Shown here: positions 33,760 through 42,234 of the stretch, piece by piece
How the letters are laid out: each line of letters opens with the position of its first letter
Numbering within the stretch: position 1 is the stretch's first letter
Source of the DNA: Patiriisocius_A hiemis
Lineage (GTDB): Bacteria; Bacteroidota; Bacteroidia; Flavobacteriales; Flavobacteriaceae
Assembly: GCF_031846325.1 (NCBI RefSeq)
Contig: NZ_JAVRHZ010000003.1
Span: forward strand, 124,001-188,000
Length of the DNA stretch: 64,000 nucleotides
Direction of reading: 5' to 3'
Position numbers and translations under genes: made by a program
Notes under the pieces: generated by a model
The model's input: the letters and a program-made list of their open reading frames with translations, nothing else
The model's database searches: none
What the model was told of the DNA's origin: nothing

Positions 33760-33824
33760 TATTGCGAAGACGAAAAACTTAGCAATCTAAACAAAGAGAT
33801 TCCCACGCTTCGCTTGGAATGACA
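33760..33824 (-). repeat. Degenerate dispersed palindromic element (GTCATTCCAAGCGAAGC type)
   Basis: Minus strand reads TGTCATTCCAAGCGAAGCGT, then GGGAATCTC, and later CTTCGCAATAACA. Left and right ends pair partly (ATTGCGAAG with CTTCGC). It is the same kind of intergenic element as at 26058-26100, and fills the gap between paaH and paaI. Confidence 0.6.
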
Positions 33825-34982
33825 TTAATTAAAAAATGTTTTATTATCACTATTCATTCTTCTTAATAATGGAGAGCATCTGTATCTGTCCTCTCTATAC
33901 TCATCATAAAGTATGTCTAGTTTTGAGACGCACCAATCAATTCCTTTTTCATCAGCCCAAGCCAATAGTCCTTTTGGATAGTTAACTCCCTTTGTCATTG
34001 CATTATCAATATCTTGAGCCGAAGCTATGTTTAAAAATAAAGCATCTGCCGCTTCATTTATGAGCATTACTAGTATTCTGTCTACAATTTTTTGTGCTAA
34101 GGCTACATCTTCAATTGGTTTAGGATTAGTAGCGCCTTCGGCATAGTTATAATATCCTTTTCCTGATTTTCTGCCTAAATATCCTGCTTCAGAAAAACGT
34201 TTTTGAGTAAACGCTGGCTTGTACCTTGGGTCGTAATAGAAGGCTTTAAAAACAGTTTCGGTAACTGTGTAATTAACATCATTACCTATAAAATCCATTA
34301 ATTGAAAAGGTCCCATTCTAAAACCTCCTAAAGATTTCATAGCCCAATCAATTGTAGCAAAATCTGCAATGCCTTCTTCATAAATACGAAGTGCTTCTCC
34401 ATAAAAAGGTCGCGCTACTCTATTTACAATAAATCCAGGTGTATCTTTTGCAACTGCGACAGTTTTACCCCAGTTATTAATAGTTTCGACAGTTTTAGCG
34501 AGTATCTTTTCTGAAGTTTGTATTGCAGGAATTACCTCAACTAGTTTCATTAAAGGTGCGGGATTAAAAAAGTGAATCCCAATACAGCGTTTTGGTTTTT
34601 TTAAAGATGCTGCAATAGAAGCAATGGATAATGAAGAGGTGTTTGAAGCAATGATACATTTTTTAGAGACATATTCTTCCAATTCCTGAAATACTTTCTT
34701 TTTAATCTCTAGATTCTCGATAATAGCTTCAATAATAAGATTGCTGTCAGACAAATCTTTTAGGGAAGAAACATAACTTATATTGGATTGAATCCTTTGT
34801 TTTTCATGAGCATCAATTCTTCCTTTCTCTATTAATCGCGATAAAATTTTATCTAAACTAGTTTTTGCTTTATCAAGTGCATCCTGATTGGTATCATATA
34901 GTTTTACTACACAACCAGCGGTTGCTGCAACTTGTGCAATACCAGAACCCATAGTACCTGCGCCAATAACTCCTACATTCAT
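33825..34982 (-). CDS. paaH: 3-hydroxyadipyl-CoA dehydrogenase
   Basis: A 385-residue NAD-dependent 3-hydroxyacyl-CoA dehydrogenase of the paa pathway. Starts at ATG 34982 (MNVGVIGAGTMGSGIAQVAA), giving the Rossmann GAGTMGSG at the very N-terminus; an upstream in-frame start at 35051 would overlap paaG. Catalytic region: IGIHFFNPAPLMKLVEVI and DTPGFIVNRVARPFYGEA, with a duplicated C-terminal helical domain. Converts 3-hydroxyadipyl-CoA to 3-oxoadipyl-CoA. It begins one base after paaG ends, consistent with a single operon. Confidence 0.94.
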   Translation of the reverse strand: MNVGVIGAGTMGSGIAQVAATAGCVVKLYDTNQDALDKAKTSLDKILSRLIEKGRIDAHEKQRIQSNISYVSSLKDLSDSNLIIEAIIENLEIKKKVFQELEEYVSKKCIIASNTSSLSIASIAASLKKPKRCIGIHFFNPAPLMKLVEVIPAIQTSEKILAKTVETINNWGKTVAVAKDTPGFIVNRVARPFYGEALRIYEEGIADFATIDWAMKSLGGFRMGPFQLMDFIGNDVNYTVTETVFKAFYYDPRYKPAFTQKRFSEAGYLGRKSGKGYYNYAEGATNPKPIEDVALAQKIVDRILVMLINEAADALFLNIASAQDIDNAMTKGVNYPKGLLAWADEKGIDWCVSKLDILYDEYREDRYRCSPLLRRMNSDNKTFFN

Positions 34983-34983
34983 G

Positions 34984-35769
34984 TTATTTTCCTTTAAAGT
35001 TTGGTTTTCTTTTTTCAATAAATGCGGCAACTCCTTCTGCATAATCTTCACTTTGTGCTGCCTCTATTTGTAATTTAGATTCTAAATCTAATTGTTGCTC
35101 TAATGAGTTAGACATCGAATTATTTAATAACTCTTTTGTCATTGCCAATGCTTTTGTTGGCATAAGAGCAATATGTTCAGCTAGTTTTACTGCTTCTTCA
35201 GAAAAAACTTCAGAAGGAATTACTTTATATACCATTCCTAGCTTTTCTGCTTCTGCTGCTGAAACTTTATCACCTAACATCATTAAAGCAGAAGCTTTTT
35301 GAAACCCTATTAATCTTGGCAAAAAAAATGTGCCACCACTATCTGGTATTAATCCAATTTTGCTAAAGGCCTGAATAAAACTCGCTTTATCTGACGCTAT
35401 TACAATATCACAAGCTAAGGCAATATTTGCTCCAGCACCCGCAGCAACTCCATTTACAGCAGCAATAACTGGTTTACTGATGCTTCTAATTTTTGAAATA
35501 ATAGGATTATAATGCTCTTCTAATATTTTTTTAAAACCTGGGTTTAACTCTGGAGTAGTAACTTCTTTTAAGTCTTGTCCTGCACAAAATGCTTTCCCAT
35601 TACCTGTTAAAAGAATGGCTCTTACTTTTGAATTATTTTCACATTCATCTAAGTGATGTTGTAGTGATAATGCCATGTCTCTATTAAAGCTATTAAAAAC
35701 CTCTGGGCGGTTTAAGGAAATATTAGCTATGTTGTTTTGAACATTTATTTCTATTGACTTATTATCCAT
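34984..35769 (-). CDS. paaG: 1,2-epoxyphenylacetyl-CoA isomerase
   Basis: A 261-residue crotonase that turns ring-1,2-epoxyphenylacetyl-CoA into oxepin-CoA. The diagnostic segment is AFSKIGLIPDSGGTFFLPRLIG, where the Asp (IPDSGG) is the PaaG catalytic acid, and the oxyanion hole CAGQDLKEV. The N-terminus (MDNKSIEINVQNNIANISLNRPEVFNSFN) and length fit. Ends one base from paaH and starts 15 bases after paaD. Confidence 0.95.
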   Translation of the reverse strand: MDNKSIEINVQNNIANISLNRPEVFNSFNRDMALSLQHHLDECENNSKVRAILLTGNGKAFCAGQDLKEVTTPELNPGFKKILEEHYNPIISKIRSISKPVIAAVNGVAAGAGANIALACDIVIASDKASFIQAFSKIGLIPDSGGTFFLPRLIGFQKASALMMLGDKVSAAEAEKLGMVYKVIPSEVFSEEAVKLAEHIALMPTKALAMTKELLNNSMSNSLEQQLDLESKLQIEAAQSEDYAEGVAAFIEKRKPNFKGK

Positions 35770-35784
35770 TATAATTAGTTATTA

Positions 35785-36288
35785 TTATTTAAGGCATTTA
35801 AAATAATCAAAAGGTTCTTGGCAATCGTTACATTTAAACAGTGCTTTACAAGCGGTAGAACCAAATTGACTTACTAAATGTGTGTTTCTACTTCCACATT
35901 GAGGACACTTTACTTTTTTAGCATTACCTAGGAGTACATCTTTATCTGCTGTTTCAGAAAGTGGTCTTGCTATACCGTACTCCTCCATTTTTTGTAGCCC
36001 TTCCTCACTAATCCAATCTGTTGACCAAGCTGGAGATAAAACAAGCTCTATAGTAACTTTTTTTCCTAAAGGTTTGAAAGCAGCTTTTAAATCATCTCCA
36101 ATTACATCCATTGCTGGGCAGCCAGAATATGTGGGAGTGAGTTTAATTGAAATAACATTATCCTTTTCGGTCGCTTCTCTAATTACTCCTAAATCTAAAA
36201 CTGTTAATACTGGTATTTCTGGGTCTGAGACAGTTTTTAAAACTTCAATTAAGTGTGGTTCTATATGTGCTTGGTGAACTATTGTCAT
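35785..36288 (-). CDS. paaD: Phenylacetyl-CoA epoxidase assembly protein PaaD
   Basis: A 167-residue protein needed for the epoxidase, of the MIP18/SufT-related family, thought to help Fe-S or diiron assembly. The N-terminal part carries VSDPEIPVLTVLDLGVIRE and LTPTYSGCPAMDVI. The C-terminus is a zinc-ribbon-like tail with CPQC and CNDC pairs (KCPQCGSRN... KCNDCQEPFDYFKC). The combination is specific for PaaD. Ends 10 bases before paaC's stop region and is cotranscribed with it. Confidence 0.95.
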   Translation of the reverse strand: MTIVHQAHIEPHLIEVLKTVSDPEIPVLTVLDLGVIREATEKDNVISIKLTPTYSGCPAMDVIGDDLKAAFKPLGKKVTIELVLSPAWSTDWISEEGLQKMEEYGIARPLSETADKDVLLGNAKKVKCPQCGSRNTHLVSQFGSTACKALFKCNDCQEPFDYFKCLK

Positions 36289-36298
36289 CTTAATAGTT

Positions 36299-37051
36299 TT
36301 ACCATTTCATATTAGGGTAGGTTCGCTGCATGTATTGTAAATCTGCCAAGAGATAGCCCATATGCTCTGTATGCACTCCTTTTTTCCCTCCTTTTGTAAA
36401 ATAGTTATGCTCTGGAGCTTTAAGTTTTGCTTCCTCTAAAACAGCTGTAACTTCTTCGTAGTATTTATCTTTTAATTCTCTAATATCAACACCTAGACTA
36501 TCATCGATCATACTTTTTTCAACATCCGTCACATCGAATAATTCTTCGGTAAATCTCCACAAATCGCTTATTGCTTCTTGTATTTTTTTATTGCTTTCTT
36601 CTGTTCCATCTCCAAGCCTTCTTACCCAATCACTCGAAAACCGTTTGTGGTAACTCACCTCTTTAATTCCTTTTTTTGCAATAGCAGCTAGAGTTTCATC
36701 TTTACTACTTGCTAAAGCTTCCATAAACATAAGATGATAAACATCAAACAAAAATTGTCTTCCCATTACATAACCAAAATGCGTATTGGGTTGTTCAACC
36801 AACAATACATTTCTATATTCTTTTTCTAGTCTTAAAAAGGCAATATCATCCTCTGTTTTATTTTCTCCTTGAACCTTTGCAGCGTATTGGTAATAGTTTC
36901 TAGCCTGACCAATTAGGTCTAATGAAATGTTAGTACAGGCTATATCGGTCTCTAATGTTGGACCATGACCACAAAGTTCTCCAAGGCGTTGGCCAAGTAT
37001 TAGACTATTATCTGCAATTGAAATTATATAATTATACAAATCGTTTTTCAT
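36299..37051 (-). CDS. paaC: Phenylacetyl-CoA epoxidase subunit PaaC
   Basis: A 250-residue ferritin-like, non-catalytic structural subunit that pairs with PaaA in the ring-epoxidising complex. Shared features: LILGQRLGELCGHGPTLETDIACTNISLDLIGQARNYYQYAAKV, GIKEVSYHKRFSSDWVRRLGDGT and the C-terminal GKKGVHTEHMGYLLADLQYMQRTYP. Lies between paaB and paaD. Confidence 0.95.
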   Translation of the reverse strand: MKNDLYNYIISIADNSLILGQRLGELCGHGPTLETDIACTNISLDLIGQARNYYQYAAKVQGENKTEDDIAFLRLEKEYRNVLLVEQPNTHFGYVMGRQFLFDVYHLMFMEALASSKDETLAAIAKKGIKEVSYHKRFSSDWVRRLGDGTEESNKKIQEAISDLWRFTEELFDVTDVEKSMIDDSLGVDIRELKDKYYEEVTAVLEEAKLKAPEHNYFTKGGKKGVHTEHMGYLLADLQYMQRTYPNMKW

Positions 37052-37090
37052 AAAGAAAATTGAATTCTGTTTTAAGGTTTTAACTGTATT

Positions 37091-37378
37091 TTACATATGT
37101 TTTACACCATCTGGTAAATCGTAAAAAGTTGGGTGACGATATACCTTGTCTTGAGCTGGTTCAAAAAGTTCTCCATTATTTTCAGGGTTTGATGCTGTGA
37201 TATGCTTACTTTCTACTACCCAAATACTAACACCTTCGCTTCTCCTAGTGTAAACGTCTCTTGCATTTTCTAAAGCCATATCTGCATCTGCAGCATGTAG
37301 GCTTCCAAAATGTCTATGTTCTAAACCGTTTTTACTTCTCACAAATATTTCCCAAAGAGGCCAATTTTTTTTTGACAT
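37091..37378 (-). CDS. paaB: Phenylacetyl-CoA epoxidase subunit PaaB
   Basis: A 95-residue small subunit of the epoxidase. The whole length matches the family: WPLWEIFVRSKNGLEHRHFGSLHAADADMALENARDVYTRRSEGVSIWVV and FYDLPDGVKHM. It helps assemble the complex. It starts 2 bases after paaA ends. Confidence 0.96.
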   Translation of the reverse strand: MSKKNWPLWEIFVRSKNGLEHRHFGSLHAADADMALENARDVYTRRSEGVSIWVVESKHITASNPENNGELFEPAQDKVYRHPTFYDLPDGVKHM

Positions 37379-37380
37379 AT

Positions 37381-38337
37381 CTATACTGCTTTTCTTTTAT
37401 TACTACTTTCTTTCTTTTCGGCATAAGCCATGGCAGCATCACGTACCCAAGCTCCATTTTCCCATGCGTTAACTCTAGCATTCATACGCTCTTTATTGCA
37501 AGGACCATGTCCTTTAACTACTTGCCAGAATTCTTCCCAATCTATTTCTCCAAAGTCATAGTGTCCAGTTTCTTCATTCCATTTTAAATCTGGATCTGGG
37601 ACTGTAAGCCCTAGAATATCTGCCTGAGGTACAGTTTGATCTATAAATTGTTGACGAAGCTCATCGTTAGTTTTTCTTTTAAGTTTCCACTTCATGGACT
37701 GTTCTGTGTGTACAGAAACATCATCTGTAGGGCCTAACATCATTAAGCTTGGCCACCACCATCTATTTAATGCATCTTGCGCCATTTCCTTTTGCTCTGG
37801 GGTTCCATTGCAAAGCGTGAGCATAATCTCAAAACCTTGACGTTGATGAAAACTTTCTTCCTTACAAACTCTTACCATAGCTCTTGCGTAAGGACCAAAA
37901 GAAGTATTACATAATGGAACTTGATTAATTATAGCAGCTCCATCAACAAGCCAACCAATCGCTCCCATATCTGCCCATGTTACTGTAGGGTAATTAAATA
38001 TTGAAGAATACTTTGCTTTTCCGGAGTGTAATTGCTCATATAACTCATCACGAGATACACCTAATGTTTCACAAGCTGAATAAAGGTATAATCCATGACC
38101 AGCCTCGTCTTGTACTTTTGCGAGCAAAGCTGCTTTACGCCTTAAAGAAGGAGCTCTTGTTATCCAGTTTCCTTCTGGCAACATTCCAATTATTTCACTA
38201 TGTGCATGTTGTGAAATTTGCCTTATATGCGTTTTTCTATACTTCTCTGGCATCCAATCTTTAGGTTCTATTTTTTCATCACGCGCGATGCGAGCTTCAA
38301 AAATTTCTTCTAAGTTTTTTACATCTTTTTCACTCAT
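37381..38337 (-). CDS. paaA: Phenylacetyl-CoA epoxidase catalytic subunit PaaA
   Basis: A 318-residue ferritin-like diiron oxygenase that inserts one oxygen atom across the aromatic C1-C2 bond of phenylacetyl-CoA. Recognisable: MPEKYRKTHIRQISQHAHSEIIGMLPEGNWITRAPSLRRKAALLAKVQDEAGHGLYLYSA (EAGH metal ligands) and CKEESFHQRQGFEIML (ExxH metal ligands). C-terminal landmark: GPCNKERMNARVNAWENGAWVRDA. It follows paaE after 23 bases. Confidence 0.97.
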   Translation of the reverse strand: MSEKDVKNLEEIFEARIARDEKIEPKDWMPEKYRKTHIRQISQHAHSEIIGMLPEGNWITRAPSLRRKAALLAKVQDEAGHGLYLYSACETLGVSRDELYEQLHSGKAKYSSIFNYPTVTWADMGAIGWLVDGAAIINQVPLCNTSFGPYARAMVRVCKEESFHQRQGFEIMLTLCNGTPEQKEMAQDALNRWWWPSLMMLGPTDDVSVHTEQSMKWKLKRKTNDELRQQFIDQTVPQADILGLTVPDPDLKWNEETGHYDFGEIDWEEFWQVVKGHGPCNKERMNARVNAWENGAWVRDAAMAYAEKKESSNKRKAV

Positions 38338-38360
38338 AATTCTTTCTTTTAATTCTTAAT

Positions 38361-39434
38361 CTAAACATCAAAGTCTACTTTCACTTTTTGTGTAGTAGGA
38401 ACAGCTTGACAACTCAACACTAAATTTTGAGACACTTCTTTTTCGTCTAAAGCATAATTTATCATCATTTCTACATCTCCATCCAATACTTCACATTTAC
38501 ATGTACTACAAACTCCCCCTTTGCAAGCAAATGGTAAGTCTGCTCCTGCTCCAAGGGCAGCATCTAATATGTTGTCATAGTCTTTGGTCATTGTAAACAC
38601 AAACTCTTTACCTCCATCTACTATAGTTACTTCAACCCCTTCTACATTTTGCTTTGCTAACCGTTCTTGTCTTGCTTTATCTTCTTCAGTAAGACCTGTT
38701 ACAAAAAGTTCAAAGTGAACATTCTCTTTAGGCAAACCAGCATTTACTAAATAGTCACTCACAAAATGCACCATTTGTTCCGGCCCACACAAAAACACCT
38801 CATTTGTATCTGGAATATCTATAAAGGTCTTTGTTAAGATATCCATTTTTTCTTCATTAAACCTCCCATTAAGAAGCTCAATATCTCTTCTCTCCTTTGT
38901 AAGAAAATAATAAATCTCTAGTCTTCCAAAATATTGGTTTCTAAGCTGTTCTAGCTCTTCTTTAAAGATAATGGATTTTGCTGTTTTATTCACATAAAAT
39001 AGCTTACAAGTTGATTTAGGCTCAGCACTAAGGTGAGTTTTAATCATAGAAAGTACTGGTGTGATACCACTTCCAGCAGCAAAAAAGAGATAATTTTTAG
39101 GCTTGTCTGGCGCTATCTCAACTCCAAATACACCACTTGGCTCCATTACTTCTATTGTATCTCCTGTTTTAAGAACATCGTTTGCATATGTAGAAAACTT
39201 ACCTCCAAGTATTTTCTTTACTGCAACTTTCCATTCTCCATCTGTTGGGCAGGAACATAAACTATAAGAACGACGAACATCTTCACCATCTATAGTAGCT
39301 CGTAAGGTTAAATGTTGTCCTTGCCTGTATTTAAAACTATCTTTTAAATTTTCAGGAATATCAAAACCTATTACGGTGCAATCGTCTGTTTCTTTGTAGA
39401 CTTCTTTTGCAGTTAATGTATGAAATGTAGCCAC
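38361..39434 (-). CDS. paaE: Phenylacetyl-CoA epoxidase reductase subunit PaaE
   Basis: A 357-residue iron-sulfur flavoprotein that feeds electrons from NAD(P)H to PaaA. Domain order: ferredoxin-reductase FAD domain (RRSYSLCSCP), NAD(P)H domain (FFAAGSGITPVLSMIKTHL, EVFLCGPEQMV) and a C-terminal plant-type 2Fe-2S ferredoxin (CKGGVCSTCKCEV, LSCQ). Starts with GTG at 39434 (M-A-T-F-H). It is the first structural gene after the TetR gene and has its own promoter at 39453-39484. Confidence 0.95.
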   Translation of the reverse strand: MATFHTLTAKEVYKETDDCTVIGFDIPENLKDSFKYRQGQHLTLRATIDGEDVRRSYSLCSCPTDGEWKVAVKKILGGKFSTYANDVLKTGDTIEVMEPSGVFGVEIAPDKPKNYLFFAAGSGITPVLSMIKTHLSAEPKSTCKLFYVNKTAKSIIFKEELEQLRNQYFGRLEIYYFLTKERRDIELLNGRFNEEKMDILTKTFIDIPDTNEVFLCGPEQMVHFVSDYLVNAGLPKENVHFELFVTGLTEEDKARQERLAKQNVEGVEVTIVDGGKEFVFTMTKDYDNILDAALGAGADLPFACKGGVCSTCKCEVLDGDVEMMINYALDEKEVSQNLVLSCQAVPTTQKVKVDFDV

Positions 39435-39452
39435 GAATTAAATTTAATTACA

Positions 39453-39484
39453 CAAAACTAACGATTGTTAGTTACAATAGCAAA
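39453..39484 (-). promoter_or_regulatory. paaE promoter with palindromic operator in the spacer
   Basis: On the minus strand TTTG (39484-39481), 20 bases, then TAGTTTTG (39460-39453): a perfect TTTG-N20-TAnnTTTG promoter ending 18 bases before the GTG at 39434. The spacer carries AACTAACAATCGTTAGTT (39473-39456), an 18-base palindrome with one mismatched pair. It overlaps the -7 element, as a repressor site should. It is the best candidate site for the adjacent TetR-family protein. Confidence 0.75.
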
Positions 39485-39514
39485 CACTTTAATATTTCGT
39501 TTACTTTTAGGGTT

Positions 39515-40087
39515 CTAATGATTAGCAATACCCTGTAACATGATTGCAACCATATCCTTTTTTAAAACATTTTCGTCTAACTTTCCTCTTTTTTGATACC
39601 ATAAATAGAGGGTTCTAAGAGTAGATAGTATAGAAAAAAGAATTACTTCTGGGTGATTATTTGTTAGACTTTTGTCTCTTATGCCCTCCTTTATTATACT
39701 TCTGAAGTTTTCTTCATAATCATCTCGCATCTTTATATATGATTTTCTATTTTCTTCTTCAAGATGCATCCAATCATTATTAAGCGCCGCAAGCCCTTCG
39801 GAGTAATTTACAGTTATATCAATATGAAGTTCTATAATTTTTTCAATTTTTTGTATTGGCGTTAGCGTTTCAGAAACTACAGCGTTCATTCCATTTGTAA
39901 ACTCATGAGCAACTTCAAGAATAAGGGTAGATAAAATTTCTTGTTTTCCTTGTATATGATTATACAAGCTAGAAGCTTTAATCCCCATAGCCTTCGCTAT
40001 ATCCCTCATAGAAACAGCTTGAAACCCTTTTTCTTTAAAAAGTTTTGAGGCAATTACAATAATTTCTTGCTTGCGTGTAAGTTTCAT
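39515..40087 (-). CDS. TetR-family regulator of the paa genes (PaaR-like)
   Basis: A 190-residue TetR repressor with an N-terminal helix-turn-helix (LTRKQEIIVIASKLFKEKGFQAVSMRDIAKAMGIKASSLYNHIQGKQEILS) and a helical ligand domain. Placed directly upstream of paaE on the same strand, with 80 bases between them that contain the palindrome at 39456-39473. In Thermus and other bacteria TetR proteins called PaaR repress paa genes and are released by phenylacetyl-CoA; the same role is inferred here. Its own promoter would lie in the gap to the divergent hydroxylase gene. Confidence 0.85.
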   Translation of the reverse strand: MKLTRKQEIIVIASKLFKEKGFQAVSMRDIAKAMGIKASSLYNHIQGKQEILSTLILEVAHEFTNGMNAVVSETLTPIQKIEKIIELHIDITVNYSEGLAALNNDWMHLEEENRKSYIKMRDDYEENFRSIIKEGIRDKSLTNNHPEVILFSILSTLRTLYLWYQKRGKLDENVLKKDMVAIMLQGIANH

Positions 40088-40157
40088 TAAAACGAAGATA
40101 CTAAAAATAGGCTTTTGAGGTTTGGAAACTACCTGCCTCTACTTTACTTTTACAGCT

Positions 40158-41909
40158 ATGCAAGCATCCATTGAAAGCAACGAACTTATAGACCGCTTAC
40201 CTCCACACCTTAAGCAGTATATTAAGCCGCAAAATTATGAAAACTACACCCCTATAAATCAGGCGGTATGGCGCTATGTGATGCGTAAAAATGTAGATTA
40301 TTTAAGTAAAGTTGCGCACAATAGTTATGTAGAAGGACTACAAAAAACAGGCATTTCTATAGATAGTATCCCATCTATGTATGGGATGAATAGAATTTTA
40401 AAAGAAATAGGATGGGCTGCAGTAGCAGTTGATGGTTTTATTCCTCCTAACGCTTTTATGGAATTTCAGGCGTATAAAATTCTTGTCATAGCAAGTGATA
40501 TTCGTCAATTAGAAAATATAGAATATACTCCTGCACCAGATATTATTCATGAAGGTGCTGGGCATGCTCCCATTATTGCAAGTCCTGATTATGCAGAGTA
40601 TTTAAGACGATTTGGCGAGATTGGTGCAAAAGCGATTTCTAGTGCGCATGATATTGAAATGTATGAAGCCGTTAGAACACTCTCAATCCTTAAAGAAGCC
40701 GAGGCTTCTACCAAGGAAGAAATAATAAAGGCCGAAAAAAATGTAGAAGCCTTACAACAAAAAGAAGTACCTCCTTCTGAAATTTCTTTAATACGAAACT
40801 TACATTGGTGGACGGTTGAGTATGGTATGGTTGGTACTATTGAAGACCCAAAAATTTACGGTGCTGGCTTACTTTCTTCCATAGGAGAAAGTGTTTGGTG
40901 TATGAAAGATGAAGTAAAAAAAGTACCTTATTCTATAGAAGCAGCATATCAAGAATTTGATATTACAAAACCTCAACCTCAACTTTTTGTAACTCCAGAT
41001 TTTGCCTACTTACAGCAAGTATTAGAAGAGTTTGCAAACACCATGGCAGTTCGTAAAGGAGGTTGGCGAGGTCTTAAAAAATTAATTGAGTCCAAACAAA
41101 TAGGAACTATTGAAATTAGTACTGGACTCCAAATAAGTGGTTCTTTTTCCAAGATGATACAAAATGAAGATAACGAAGTAGTGTACTTTGAAACCGAAGG
41201 AGAAACAGCACTTGCATACAGAGAAAAAGAAGTTATTGGGCATGGTATAAGTAGACATAAAAATGGGTTTAGATCACCTTTAGGAAAACTAAAAGGGATT
41301 AATCTTGCCATAGAAAATATGGGGCCAAGAGACCTAGCAGCTTATAATTTTTACGATGGAAAGCCTATTGAGTTTGAATTTGAAAGTGGGATTCATGTAA
41401 AAGGAATGAATGTTACTGGTATGCGAAATATTAAGGGAGAATTAATGCTTATTCAGTTTACAGATTGTACAGTTACTTATAAAGATTCAGTTTTGTTCAC
41501 ACCAGAAGATGGTGATTTTGACATGGCTGTAGGAAAAGAAATTGTATCTGCTTTCGCAGGTGCTGCAGATTATTTATCTTTTCCTGTTCAGCAGCAAGTA
41601 AGCCAGACAAAAACAATAAAAGTCACGCAATCTGAAACAGAGAAAAACCTCATTGAATTTTATAAGGAAGTACGTGAAATTCGTGAAACTACAAATGCCT
41701 CACTTACTCCCGATCAAAACAATAAGCTCAAAGAAATTTTTGATACTTTAAAAAAAGTATATCCAAGAGATTGGCTACTACCTCTAGAAATACTAGAATT
41801 AACTAATGATGCTAGTGTACTAGAATACTTAATCGCATTAAAAGAAAGAAGGCCAGAAATTGCACACCTAATTGATGATGGTTTACTTCTTCTAGAAAAA
41901 AACAATTAG
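40158..41909 (+). CDS. Aromatic amino acid hydroxylase, long Bacteroidota form
   Basis: A 583-residue pterin-dependent hydroxylase, likely phenylalanine 4-monooxygenase. Starts at ATG 40158; the upstream frame start at 40122 lies in the promoter region. The iron ligands are visible as H131 and H136 in DIIHEGAGHAP and E221 in LHWWTVEYGMVG (2-His-1-Glu facial triad). The catalytic part is about 1-320; the rest (about 320-583) is a long C-terminal region of unknown role with GHGISRHKNGFRSPLGKLKG and a helical end. Most bacterial phenylalanine hydroxylases are about 280 residues. Divergent from the paa TetR gene, which ties aromatic catabolism together by location. Confidence 0.88.
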   Translation: MQASIESNELIDRLPPHLKQYIKPQNYENYTPINQAVWRYVMRKNVDYLSKVAHNSYVEGLQKTGISIDSIPSMYGMNRILKEIGWAAVAVDGFIPPNAFMEFQAYKILVIASDIRQLENIEYTPAPDIIHEGAGHAPIIASPDYAEYLRRFGEIGAKAISSAHDIEMYEAVRTLSILKEAEASTKEEIIKAEKNVEALQQKEVPPSEISLIRNLHWWTVEYGMVGTIEDPKIYGAGLLSSIGESVWCMKDEVKKVPYSIEAAYQEFDITKPQPQLFVTPDFAYLQQVLEEFANTMAVRKGGWRGLKKLIESKQIGTIEISTGLQISGSFSKMIQNEDNEVVYFETEGETALAYREKEVIGHGISRHKNGFRSPLGKLKGINLAIENMGPRDLAAYNFYDGKPIEFEFESGIHVKGMNVTGMRNIKGELMLIQFTDCTVTYKDSVLFTPEDGDFDMAVGKEIVSAFAGAADYLSFPVQQQVSQTKTIKVTQSETEKNLIEFYKEVREIRETTNASLTPDQNNKLKEIFDTLKKVYPRDWLLPLEILELTNDASVLEYLIALKERRPEIAHLIDDGLLLLEKNN

Positions 41910-41931
41910 CTTAAAACTAATATCAAAACTT

Positions 41932-42234
41932 ATGGGATTATTTAGTTTTTTTAACAGAAATAAAAACAAGCTACAGGGCTTCTTAGATAGAGATGCTATC
42001 CTGTTGGATGTACGCACGCATCAAGAGTACAACGAAGGGTCTATCGATGGCGCTTTACACATACCTTTAAAAGAAGTGTCTTCTAATATTGATACTCTAA
42101 AAAAGAAAAACGCCCCTATAATCGCATTTTGTAAAAGTGGTGGCAGAAGTGCCATCGCTACCGGCATACTTAAAAAACATGGTATTGAAGCGCTTAATGG
42201 AGGTGGAAAAAATTCTCTTGAAAGAAAACTATAA
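41932..42234 (+). CDS. Single-domain rhodanese-like protein
   Basis: A 100-residue rhodanese domain, probably a sulfur carrier or sulfurtransferase. It has AILLDVRTHQEYNEGSIDGALHIPL (substrate domain) and the active-site loop with Cys67 in IIAFCKSGGRSA. There is no signal peptide, only a short hydrophobic start (MGLFSFF). It follows the hydroxylase by 22 bases. Its 3' end overlaps the end of the convergent DUF4230 gene by 6 bases. Confidence 0.9.
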   Translation: MGLFSFFNRNKNKLQGFLDRDAILLDVRTHQEYNEGSIDGALHIPLKEVSSNIDTLKKKNAPIIAFCKSGGRSAIATGILKKHGIEALNGGGKNSLERKL

